From Onthophagus taurus (Eukaryota; Arthropoda; Insecta; Coleoptera; Scarabaeidae), in NCBI RefSeq assembly GCF_036711975.1, contig NC_091972.1, positions 3,167,001-3,231,000 of the forward strand: DNA of 64,000 bases, written 5' to 3'. Positions 21,396 to 31,200 of the stretch are shown piece after piece (positions within the stretch are counted from its first letter, which is position 1; each line of letters begins with the position of its first letter). The position numbers and the translations under genes are program-made. The notes below the pieces were generated by a model, which ran no database searches, had not been told where the DNA came from, and worked only from the letters and a program-made list of their open reading frames with translations.

Positions 21396-21972
21396 CTACC
21401 TAATTAAATTCGAACATTCTCTTCCATTTTGAATACACCATTCGGTATCAATTGCTTCAGCACCTATTCCAATTTGTACAAGTCTTTCTCTGTGATACAA
21501 AAATCTTTGTTTAACTTTAGAAGATGTTTCATCGGGTTCAGACCAAAATATTTCTGCCATTGCTGAAGCTCTTGGCCATATCCTACTGTCTAAATATGAA
21601 TCGTCGATTTTTTCTGTCCATACTGTTACTTCGGATCCTAGAATTTTATGACGAACCTCATCTACAAATGAAAGCAGGTATAAATAAATAAATATTTTAT
21701 TGTGAAGTTTTTTAATCCCACCGTTTATATTGAATTCGTTGAATATCCGAAAATCATAAATGTTTTCCCAGGTGTTATAATTTTGGCAATGAACATCGAA
21801 TCCGCAATCGAGGTAAAACGGATTTATACTACTAATTATGATATTATATCCTTTTTCGATTAAATTTTTTTCATATCCGTTTCCTCCATTCCATACTTGA
21901 ATAATGTAACGACTCTGTGAGATGTTTTGTAAATATTCATCCTGGGATAAAATTCCATCCCAAATAATAATT
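21396..21972 (-). pseudogene. Hexosaminidase 3' fragment, tandem copy 3
   Basis: Same extent as copies 1 and 2 and open over its length. It carries silent and missense changes such as TTG to TTA in YLDSRIW. Confidence 0.88.
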
Positions 21973-22373
21973 AAATTAAATTAATTAAAAAATGCATCCT
22001 CCCAAATTTCCATAAAAAGTGTCAATACAAAGAATATCATTTATTAGTTTCACGTTTATATTGAATTTTTCCAAAGCTTAGCAAAGTTTCACAAGTCATA
22101 TAAATGCAATTCTTGGTTTAGAGCTTATTTTTACTTATTAGTTGAGTGATTTGATAAGTAGATTTTTAAGCTCTAAACTCTACATCTTTCTCGACCTCTA
22201 TATCTTGATACTCATTTCACTATCCAGTATATCTTGTTGCAACTGAGATTTTTGGAAATGAATTTCGATGTAAAAGTTGGTATGATGAAGATAAAAAGTA
22301 TATTAGCAAAGAACGCGTTAATTTTTGATAACCTACATTTTATTTAATTATAATTTTATATATTGTGATAATA

Positions 22374-23950
22374 TGTGTGTTCGTCTTTCAAAAATGAATA
22401 AAAATACTTTAATTAAATACAATAAATAAATAACAATCTTTAATAGAAAATAGAAAAAATACTTTACAAACAAAATTATTGAAACAAAAAAAAAAAATAG
22501 GTATCTAACAGGAGACTCCACAAAAAAAAATAACGAAAGTAAAGGATATCGGGGTTTGTTTTCTAGGGCTCATGTAAACGAAACACAGCTGCTTATGTTT
22601 TTAAAAAAAACATTTAAGTTAATCTATAACTTTCAGCAATAAAACTTCTTAAATAAATTGATTTTGATAATTGAAATAATCAAAGTGATCTGAAATAATT
22701 GATTTTGATTCGCTCTGGATTACACACGAGGTAAGTGAGTTATTTTTTTAGAAATGGTATATCGAAAATAAAAAAAAAATCTTAACTTCTTTGGTTTTAC
22801 AGATGTTGGTGGAATTGATTGAAATCTTGATTCCTCCCTGGTTTGAACTGCTCCTTTTTCTCCCTTGGTGGAATGTGCTGGTACCCCCTTGGTGGCTTTC
22901 CGGAAAAACTATTCCGTTGTCTTCTTTCCCAGGTTGGTTATCGTATTCTTCTTAATTAATTTTAGCTTCTTTTCTTCTCCCTCAATTGTGAATTTCTTTG
23001 GTTATGTTTTTTCTTCAGAAATTTATCTTTGTAAGATTTCACGAGCGTTTTCAAATAGATGTTTACTCAATGATGATCAGGAAGCGAATTTTAGCGTCCT
23101 CGTTATTCATTTTTCACCCTTTTTTCGGCAAAAATCGACAAAAACTTCTCTTTTTTGTCCATCACCCTCTTTGATACCACAAGAAAAAGTGTAAAAAATT
23201 TGTATTTCTGAGCGCCATCTCTTATTGACATTTGGTTTTTCTTCCAAATTTTTAAAAATTACTTTTTAAATAAACTATATTTATTGAAATCCTTCAATGT
23301 CTGAATACTCTGAATTATTTCATTCCCCTTTGACACAATTTCTCACATTAATTCTTCTTTAATTCCAAAATTTATATTCCGTTTCTTTCAAAATCTTCAC
23401 ATTTTTAATTTTCAACATTTCGGTTTTAAACTGATTAAAATCACTTGAATCTGATGTAATTCATTATAAGCTTTATGTTTTTAGGTATACCAAGAAGTTT
23501 TTTGGCTGTAATCACCCATAAATTGAATACTTTAGATTTGGAGGTTATGTTTCGTTTTTTTTTTGTGGCCTCTTTTTTTAACTAAATACAAGAATATTTC
23601 TTAATCTACGACGGAAATACGAACGGATTTATCATTGATTAAAACATCTTTACAAATAACGACGAAATCAATGAGAACTATAATAAACTTTTATGAAATT
23701 TTTCAACGATCAGCTTTAACTATCCTCGGTATATCAACTTTGATATCAATACGTGAGTTGTTCTTTATATTTTAATTATAATATTAATTTGAACGATTTG
23801 AAGAAGTACTAATAAACTCTCTAGGCTCTCGATTTACAAGGATTTTTCTACGGAATGTCATTATTTCCTCTATTGTAATTATTTCTTATAACAAAACTAT
23901 TGTTTATTAATTAATTAATAAAATTATGAGTGGAACCCAATATTATTACA
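22374..23950. mobile_element. LTR-like insert, copy 3
   Basis: Near-identical to the other two copies, with the conserved 109-codon frame at 22865-23194. Confidence 0.8.
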
Positions 23951-23974
23951 ATATCTATTATTTAATAGGCCTTG

Positions 23975-24165
23975 TTACCTAATTAAATTCGAACATTCTC
24001 TTCCATTTTGAATACACCATTCGGTATAAATTGCTTCAGCGCCTATTCCAATTTGTACAAGTCTTTCTCTGTCATACAAAAATCTTTGTTTAACTTTAGA
24101 AGATGTTTCATCGGGTGTAAATATTCATCCTGGGATAAAATTCCATCCCAAATAATAATTAAATT
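23975..24165 (-). pseudogene. Hexosaminidase 3' fragment, tandem copy 4, deleted
   Basis: It keeps the last 45 or so codons (to RECSNLIR, stop TAA in place of TAG) and then jumps at about 24117 to the GILSQDEYL segment. About 400 bp are deleted. No LTR-like insert follows; the spacer leads straight into the intact paralogue. Confidence 0.88.
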
Positions 24166-24565
24166 AGTTAAAAAATGCATCCTCCCAAATTTCCATAAAA
24201 AGTGTCAATACAAAGAATATCATTTATTAGTTTCACGTTTATATTGAATTTTTCCAAAGCTTAGCAAAGTTTCACAAGTCATAGAGATGCAATTCTTGGT
24301 TTAGAGCTTATTTTTACTTATTACTTGAGTGATTTGATAAGTAGAGTTTCCAGCTCAGAACTCTGCATCTTCCTCGACCTCTATTTCTTGATACTCATTT
24401 CATTATCCAGTATATCTTGTTGCAACTGAGATTTTTGGAAATGAATTTCGATGTAAAAGTAGACATGATGAAGATAAAAAATGTATTAGAAAGATCGTGT
24501 TAATTTTTGATAACCTACATTTTATTTAATTATAATTTTATACATCTATTATTTAATAGGCCTTG

Positions 24566-26329
24566 CTACCTAATTAAATTCGAACATTCTCTTCCATTTT
24601 GAATACACCATTCGGTATCAATTGCTTCAGCACCTATTCCAATTTGTACAAGTCTTTCCCTGTGATACAAAAATCTTTGTTTAACTTTAGAAGATGTTTC
24701 ATCGGGTTCAGACCAAAATATTTCTGCCATTGCTGAAGCTCTTGGCCATATCCTACTGTCCAAATATGAATCGTCGATTTTTTCTGTCCATACTGTTACT
24801 TCGGATCCGAGAATTTTATGACGATCCTCATCTACAAATAAAAGCAGGTGTAAATAAATATATATTTTATTGTGAAGTTTTTTAATCCCACCGTTTATGT
24901 TGAATTCGTTGAATATTCGAAAATCATAAATGTTTTCCCAAGTGTTATAATTTTGGCAATGAATGTCGAATCCGCAATCGAGGTAAAACGGATTTATACT
25001 ACTAATTATGATATTATATCCTTTTTCGATTAAATCTTTTTCATATCCGTTTCCTCCATTCCATACTTGAATAATGTAACGACTCTGTGGGATGTTTTGT
25101 AAATATTCATCCTGGGATAAAATTCCATCCCAAATAATAATTGGGGTATCGATTTTTTGATGTTTTCGATAACGTCCCAAAGCTTTATTTTGAAAATAAT
25201 TTAATAATCTCGCCCCGTTTGCTTCTATTAAGTCCCAATTTCTATTTTTCATCCAATTTTTTATTGATTCATCTTGCATCCAACAAGATAAAGAAACTTC
25301 ATCGGTACCCATATGAAATAATTCAGGGTGAAAATCTTCGATTATGTCCTTATAAATTCCTTCAAGAACTTCATATGTTTTTTCAAGTATTGGATTTAAT
25401 TGACTATGTTGATCGTTACAATCAACGGTAATTTTTAAATTTTCCAAACCTTCACGTATATGAGCTGGGGCATCTAATTCTGGAATTACACGAACTCCCC
25501 TTATTAAAGCGTATGTTATCACATTGGATATATCGCTGGGAGTGTATATTTTTGAAGGTGAGTATGCACCGAGCGTTGATAATTCAGGAATTGTTGTAGA
25601 ACCGTAGGGGAAGCTCTCAGAATCGGTTATATGCCAATGAAAAGTGTTGAGTTTTGACATTGCCATTCCCTCGATGGTTCTTTTGATGCTACGAATTGAA
25701 ATAAAATGCCGAGCTGTATCTAACATAACCCCTCTATAAGGATACAAAGGTTTATCTTTTATGTAAGCACCTGAAATTATTTTGATTGAATTAATCGATA
25801 AGGAACAAACGATTAATTGTAAGAGGGTTTCAAGACCGTGCCTAACACCGAAAAAATTATTTGAAACTATGTTAACATAAACATTGTGTGATGACGCGTT
25901 TATAAATAATTCATATCCTTCCGACGTATTCAAAGTGAGTCGGGTTAAATTAGTATTAATAATGTTAAAGGCCACTTTTAGTTGGACTCCATTCTTTGCC
26001 CGACTCAATTTCTTCATCTTGTAAAACCGCTTCAAAAATCTCTTTGTTGCTCCTTTAATGAGACTTTTAATTAGAGTTTTTTGAAATTTTCTGATGTAAA
26101 CGTAGACGGAATTCAACGGGATTAAAGTGCGATTTATCTCGAGATATGTTGGTTTTGGCCACAAACCAGCGTACGGCAAACAAATTAGTTTGCATTCTGC
26201 GAATGGAAGGGCATCTTTCGATAAGGTTTTGACGCAATTTCCATCCAAACATTTCCAAGAAAACTTCGGGAATAACGCGCACAATATTCTTATTATCGAA
26301 ATAAAGAAAAATACAATGACAACTGCCAT
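24566..26329 (-). CDS. GH20 beta-N-acetylhexosaminidase paralogue, nearly intronless
   Basis: A 587-residue frame from the ATG at 26329. A hydrophobic N-terminal segment (residues 3-19) is a signal peptide or anchor. The insect NAG1 Cys motif follows (WKCLDGNCVK...CKLICLPYAGLWPKP), then a GH20 N-terminal domain. The catalytic TIM barrel has YPYRGVMLDTARHFIS, WHITDSESFPY, GVRVIPELDAPAH, HMGTDEVSLSCW with the Asp-Glu pair, and SEVTVWTEKID. It would release terminal GlcNAc or GalNAc from chitooligomers or glycans outside the cell or in vesicles. Against the neighbour at 35080-45725 it lacks both introns and lacks the Cys loop that in that protein reads CVEPPC. It reads AHIREGL where the neighbour reads AHVGEGW. 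A 60-nt stretch near 24890-24831 (starts GTGGG, ends TTTGTAG, multiple of three) looks like an intron that can also be read through. Confidence 0.9.
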   Translation of the reverse strand: MAVVIVFFFISIIRILCALFPKFSWKCLDGNCVKTLSKDALPFAECKLICLPYAGLWPKPTYLEINRTLIPLNSVYVYIRKFQKTLIKSLIKGATKRFLKRFYKMKKLSRAKNGVQLKVAFNIINTNLTRLTLNTSEGYELFINASSHNVYVNIVSNNFFGVRHGLETLLQLIVCSLSINSIKIISGAYIKDKPLYPYRGVMLDTARHFISIRSIKRTIEGMAMSKLNTFHWHITDSESFPYGSTTIPELSTLGAYSPSKIYTPSDISNVITYALIRGVRVIPELDAPAHIREGLENLKITVDCNDQHSQLNPILEKTYEVLEGIYKDIIEDFHPELFHMGTDEVSLSCWMQDESIKNWMKNRNWDLIEANGARLLNYFQNKALGRYRKHQKIDTPIIIWDGILSQDEYLQNIPQSRYIIQVWNGGNGYEKDLIEKGYNIIISSINPFYLDCGFDIHCQNYNTWENIYDFRIFNEFNINGGIKKLHNKIYIYLHLLLFVDEDRHKILGSEVTVWTEKIDDSYLDSRIWPRASAMAEIFWSEPDETSSKVKQRFLYHRERLVQIGIGAEAIDTEWCIQNGRECSNLIR

Positions 26330-26411
26330 TTAATGTGTCAAATTTGACATAGTTTGGCGAAAATTTGAAATTTAAAGTTTAAAATCAAAAAATGCATCTT
26401 TTCCTATTAAT
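26330..26411. promoter_or_regulatory. 82-bp bidirectional intergenic promoter
   Basis: It separates the start codons of the hexosaminidase paralogue (minus) and the Asn-rich repeat protein (plus). It contains a perfect 14-bp palindrome, TGTCAAATTTGACA, at 26336-26349. No TATA box is obvious. Confidence 0.55.
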
Positions 26412-28109
26412 ATGACTTTGCAAACTAGGTGCCCATCTTCAAATTGTAACCGCCTTAAATATTGTGATGATACTATTTCTTCTACTGGAGCTTCTAGTAC
26501 TACTTCAAATAGCACTGAAACAACTTGCTATGCATGTACAAAAAATGAGTGTGTACACAGAGTATGTAGTTTAAGTACTAATTGGGCACTCCCATCCACG
26601 TCTAGCGACCTCACGTCTTCAACAAACGCTAATTCAACGTCTAATTCTTCAAGTAGTTATCGCCGGTCTTCAAGATCGGGCTCATCCGAAGAATACGCGG
26701 ATATCGTACCTGAATTGGCGCACTCAAAGAACAAAAATTCATGTAAACTATTAAAAAATAAATATTTATTCTTCAAGAATAAGGGTAAATATAGATCTAG
26801 AGATTCTTCCCCTAAAAACGGCGATGATTCCGAATCTGGATATGGAATAACTAACACAAATAATCAATCGAGAATTAGACATGTTAAGAGCAAAAATAGC
26901 TTTCTCTCCAAAATTAGAAACGCTACCAACAAGAATAGTGATTCAACATTTGGAGATGGTTCCACCAAACATAATTATCCTTTCAAAATGAGGAATATTA
27001 TAAATAAAAATGTGAATTCGGAAAACAGAGATGCGATGTCTAAGAACTATGATCAATCTAAAATTAAAGATGGGGGTTCAAACAATAATTATCCTTTCAA
27101 AATGAGAAATAGCAATAAAAACACTGACTCAAAACCCGGAGGTTCCGAATCTACAATTGATCAATACTATGATCAATCTAAAATTAAAGATGGGGGTTCA
27201 AAAAATAATTATAATTTCAAAATGAGAAATAGCAATAAAAATGCTGACTCAAAATCCGGAGGTGCTGAATCTAGAATTGATCAATATAAAATTAAAGATG
27301 GGGGTTCAAAAAATAATTATCCTTTCAAAATGACAAATAGCAATAAAAATGCTGACTCAAAATCCGGAGGTGCCGAATCTACAATTGATCAATACTATGA
27401 TCAATCTAAAATTAAAGATGGTAGTTCAAAAAATAATTATCCTTTCAAAATGAAAAATAGCAATAAAAATGCTGACTCAAACCCCGGAGGTGCCGAATCT
27501 ACAATTGATCAATCTAAAATTAAAGATGGGGGTTCAAAAAAGAATTATCCTTTCAAAACTAGAAATACCAATAAAAATATTGACTCAAAACTTGGAGGTG
27601 CTGAGCCTACAATTAGGGATACAAGCAAAAATTATCCCATCGATACTAAAAATACTGATTCAACAACTGAAGATACTACAAGAAAAAACTATAATCAATT
27701 AACTAAAGATAATAACCCCAAAAATATGTATCCGTTTAAAAATATTATTACCAACAAGTCCGGTAACAAATCAATAACTACAGATAATTCGTCCAAGAAG
27801 CAAATTATGTATAAACCTAAGGATGTTATCGCGCAAACGAAGCATATAGTGTATAGGGCAAATTCAAATGTTAGCTATCCTATTGTTACTGTAAAAACAA
27901 GGAAGTTGAAGAAAGGGGGGAGATTGTTAATTAGACCAAAAACAAAAGTGGGATTTGAAGAAGAACCGGAAGTGTGGTATATGCAAGATGTTCCGTCTAA
28001 ACGGGGAATTTCGCAGTATTTATCACTGTGGCTTTGTGATATTGTTAGATGTTGTGTTATACCAAGAGCTGATAATAGTAATACTAATAACGCAATTAAA
28101 GATACTTAA
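26412..28109 (+). CDS. Asn/Ser/Lys-rich internal-repeat protein, unrecognised
   Basis: A 565-residue intronless frame. I do not recognise it. Residues 1-60 hold a Cys cluster (CPSSNCNRLKYC and CYACTKNECVHRVC) in Ser/Thr-rich sequence, followed by a poly-Ser/Arg tract. Residues about 213-402 are five tandem units of 36-40 residues built on KIKDGGSKNNYPFKM and NSNKNADSKSGGAESTIDQ. Residues about 455-545 are non-repetitive and basic (HIVYRANSNVSYPIVTVKTRK, RLLIRPKTKVGFEEEPEVWY) and end with a hydrophobic Cys segment, YLSLWLCDIVRCC. There is no signal peptide. An AATAAA signal lies at 28133. The frame survives through repeats whose DNA also varies, which argues for coding. It sits between two hexosaminidase paralogues, divergent from one and convergent with the other. 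The function is unknown; a disordered scaffold or structural protein is one possibility. Confidence 0.75.
   Translation: MTLQTRCPSSNCNRLKYCDDTISSTGASSTTSNSTETTCYACTKNECVHRVCSLSTNWALPSTSSDLTSSTNANSTSNSSSSYRRSSRSGSSEEYADIVPELAHSKNKNSCKLLKNKYLFFKNKGKYRSRDSSPKNGDDSESGYGITNTNNQSRIRHVKSKNSFLSKIRNATNKNSDSTFGDGSTKHNYPFKMRNIINKNVNSENRDAMSKNYDQSKIKDGGSNNNYPFKMRNSNKNTDSKPGGSESTIDQYYDQSKIKDGGSKNNYNFKMRNSNKNADSKSGGAESRIDQYKIKDGGSKNNYPFKMTNSNKNADSKSGGAESTIDQYYDQSKIKDGSSKNNYPFKMKNSNKNADSNPGGAESTIDQSKIKDGGSKKNYPFKTRNTNKNIDSKLGGAEPTIRDTSKNYPIDTKNTDSTTEDTTRKNYNQLTKDNNPKNMYPFKNIITNKSGNKSITTDNSSKKQIMYKPKDVIAQTKHIVYRANSNVSYPIVTVKTRKLKKGGRLLIRPKTKVGFEEEPEVWYMQDVPSKRGISQYLSLWLCDIVRCCVIPRADNSNTNNAIKDT
27049..27615 (+). 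repeat. Five in-frame coding repeats (108-120 bp units)
   Basis: Units begin near 27049, 27169, 27286, 27397 and 27514. Lengths vary by whole codons through loss or gain of the YYDQS segment, so the frame is kept. Confidence 0.85.
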
Positions 28110-28276
28110 GAAACAGAATAATAATTTGAGTCAATAAAATTTATTAATACTTAATTTTAATATTATTAAATCACATTAAATCGTTTTAATTTTTTAACGA
28201 ATTTTCTAACTAATCTTTCTCGATGAACCAACATACGTTCTTCAGCAAATCTCCAATTAGTGTTAGGCTCCGACCC
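28081..28276. repeat. Left flanking duplication of satellite array 1
   Basis: 28081-28200 matches 34967-35086 (last codons of the repeat-protein gene and the shared 3' intergenic region). 28206-28276 matches 35161-35231 (a piece of hexosaminidase coding DNA, the AEERMLVHRERL region on the minus strand). About 75 bp between the two pieces are deleted on this side. Confidence 0.88.
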
Positions 28277-31200
28277 ATAGTTATCACTTTCGATTATTAA
28301 TTAAAGTATCCTCTTCTTAATCCAACAAGCCGTTTTGAAAAATAAATTTCAGTTCATGAGAAATAAATTTTTGAAATGATCGAAAATTTTTTCCAATATT
28401 GCAATTTTCGCCGATTAAGTTTTAAAAATTTGTATAAAATCCATTTCTTGGAATATGAGTATGAAAATTTTCCAAAGTGTTAACAAAAGTGTCCTCTTTC
28501 CAATGAACCAACCCATTTTGTAAAATAACTTTTAGTTTTTGAGAAAATATTTGGAGTTTTGATAAAATTTTCGATGTTGCAATTTGCATCGATAACTTGC
28601 AAAATTCGCTATAAAATTAATTTCTTGAAGGATCCTTGTGGAAATATCACCAATTACTAATGAAAGTATTCTCTTTTTAATGCAACAAGCCGTTTTGAAA
28701 AATCGCTTTTAGTTCTTGAGAAATAAATTTTTGAAATGATCGAAAATTTTTTCCAATTTTGAAATTTTCGCCGATTCAATTTTAAAAATTCGTATAAAAT
28801 CCAGTTCTTGGAATATAAGTATGAAAATTTTCCAAAGTGTTAACAAAAGTGTCCCCTTTGCAATGAACCAACCCATTTTGTAAAATAACTTTTAGTTTTT
28901 GAGAAAACAATATTTGAAGTTTTGATAAAATTTTCGATGTTGCAATTTGCATCGATAATTTTCAAAATTCGCTATAAAATTTATTTCTTGAAGGATCCTT
29001 GTGGAAATATCACCAATTACTAATGAAAGTATTCTCTTTTTAATGCAACAAGCCGTTTTGAAAAATCGCTTTTAGTTCTTGAGAAATAAATTTTTGAAAT
29101 GATCGAAAATTTTTTCCAATTTTGAAATTTTCGCCGATTCAATTTTAAAAATTCGTATAAAATCCAGTTCTTGGAATATAAGTATAAAAATTTTCCAAAG
29201 TGTTAACAAAAGTGTCCTCTTTCCAATGAACCAACCCATTTTGTAAAATAACTTTTAGTTTTTGAGAAAACAATATTTGAAGTTTTGATAAAATTTTCGA
29301 TGTTGCAATTTGCATCGATAACTTGCAAAATTCGCTATAAAATTAATTTCTTGAAGGATCCTTGTGGAAATATCACCAATTACTAATGAAAGTATTCTCT
29401 TTTTAATGCAACAAGCCGTTTTGAAAAATCGCTTTTAGTTCTTGAGAAATAAATTTTTGAAATGATCGAAAATTTTTTCCAATTTTGAAATTTTCGCCGA
29501 TTCAATTTTAAAAATTCGTATAAAATCCAGTTCTTGGAATATAAGTATGAAAATTTTCCAAAGTGTTAACAAAAGTGTCCCCTTTGCAATGAACCAACCC
29601 ATTTTGTAAAATAACTTTTAGTTTTTGAGAAAACAATATTTGAAGTTTTGATAAAATTTTCGATGTTGCAATTTGCATCGATAATTTTCAAAATTCGCTA
29701 TAAAATTTATTTCTTGAAGGATCCTTGTGGAAATATCACCAATTACTAATGAAAGTATTCTCTTTTTAATGCAACAAGCCGTTTTGAAAAATCGCTTTTA
29801 GTTCTTGAGAAATAAATTTTTGAAATGATCGAAAATTTTTTCCAATTTTGAAATTTTCGCCGATTCAATTTTAAAAATTCGTATAAAATCCAGTTCTTGG
29901 AATATAAGTATAAAAATTTTCCAAAGTGTTAACAAAAGTGTCCTCTTTCCAATGAACCAACCCATTTTGTAAAATAACTTTTAGTTTTTGAGAAAACAAT
30001 ATTTGAAGTTTTGATAAAATTTTCGATGTTGCAATTTGCATCGATAACTTGCAAAATTCGCTATAAAATTAATTTCTTGAAGGATCCTTGTGGAAATATC
30101 ACCAATTACTAATGAAAGTATTCTCTTTTTAATGCAACAAGCCGTTTTGAAAAATCGCTTTTAGTTCTTGAGAAATAAATTTTTGAAATGATCGAAAATT
30201 TTTTCCAATTTTGAAATTTTCGCCGATTCAATTTTAAAAATTCGTATAAAATCCAGTTCTTGGAATATAAGTATGAAAATTTTCCAAAGTGTTAACAAAA
30301 GTGTCCCCTTTGCAATGAACCAACCCATTTTGTAAAATAACTTTTAGTTTTTGAGAAAACAATATTTGAAGTTTTGATAAAATTTTCGATGTTGCAATTT
30401 GCATCGATAATTTTCAAAATTCGCTATAAAATTTATTTCTTGAAGGATCCTTGTGGAAATATCACCAATTACTAATGAAAGTATTCTCTTTTTAATGCAA
30501 CAAGCCGTTTTGAAAAATCGCTTTTAGTTCTTGAGAAATAAATTTTTGAAATGATCGAAAATTTTTTCCAATTTTGAAATTTTCGCCGATTCAATTTTAA
30601 AAATTCGTATAAAATCCAGTTCTTGGAATATAAGTATAAAAATTTTCCAAAGTGTTAACAAAAGTGTCCTCTTTCCAATGAACCAACCCATTTTGTAAAA
30701 TAACTTTTAGTTTTTGAGAAAACAATATTTGAAGTTTTGATAAAATTTTCGATGTTGCAATTTGCATCGATAACTTGCAAAATTCGCTATAAAATTAATT
30801 TCTTGAAGGATCCTTGTGGAAATATCACCAATTACTAATGAAAGTATTCTCTTTTTAATGCAACAAGCCGTTTTGAAAAATCGCTTTTAGTTCTTGAGAA
30901 ATAAATTTTTGAAATGATCGAAAATTGTTTCCAATTTTGAAATTTTCGCCGATTCAATTTTAAAAATTCGTATAAAATCCAGTTCTTGGAATATAAGTAT
31001 GAAAATTTTCCAAAGTGTTAACAAAAGTGTCCCCTTTCCAATGAACCAACCCATTTTGTAAAATAACTTTTAGTTTTTGAGAAAACAATATTTGAAGTTT
31101 TGATAAAATTTTCGATGTTGCAATTTGCATCGATAATTTTCAAAATTCGCTATAAAATTTATTTCTTGAAGGATCCTTGTGGAAATATCACCAATTACTA

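Noticed and set aside
24008..24247. 79-codon plus-strand frame
   Set aside because: Antisense to hexosaminidase copy 4 and its spacer.
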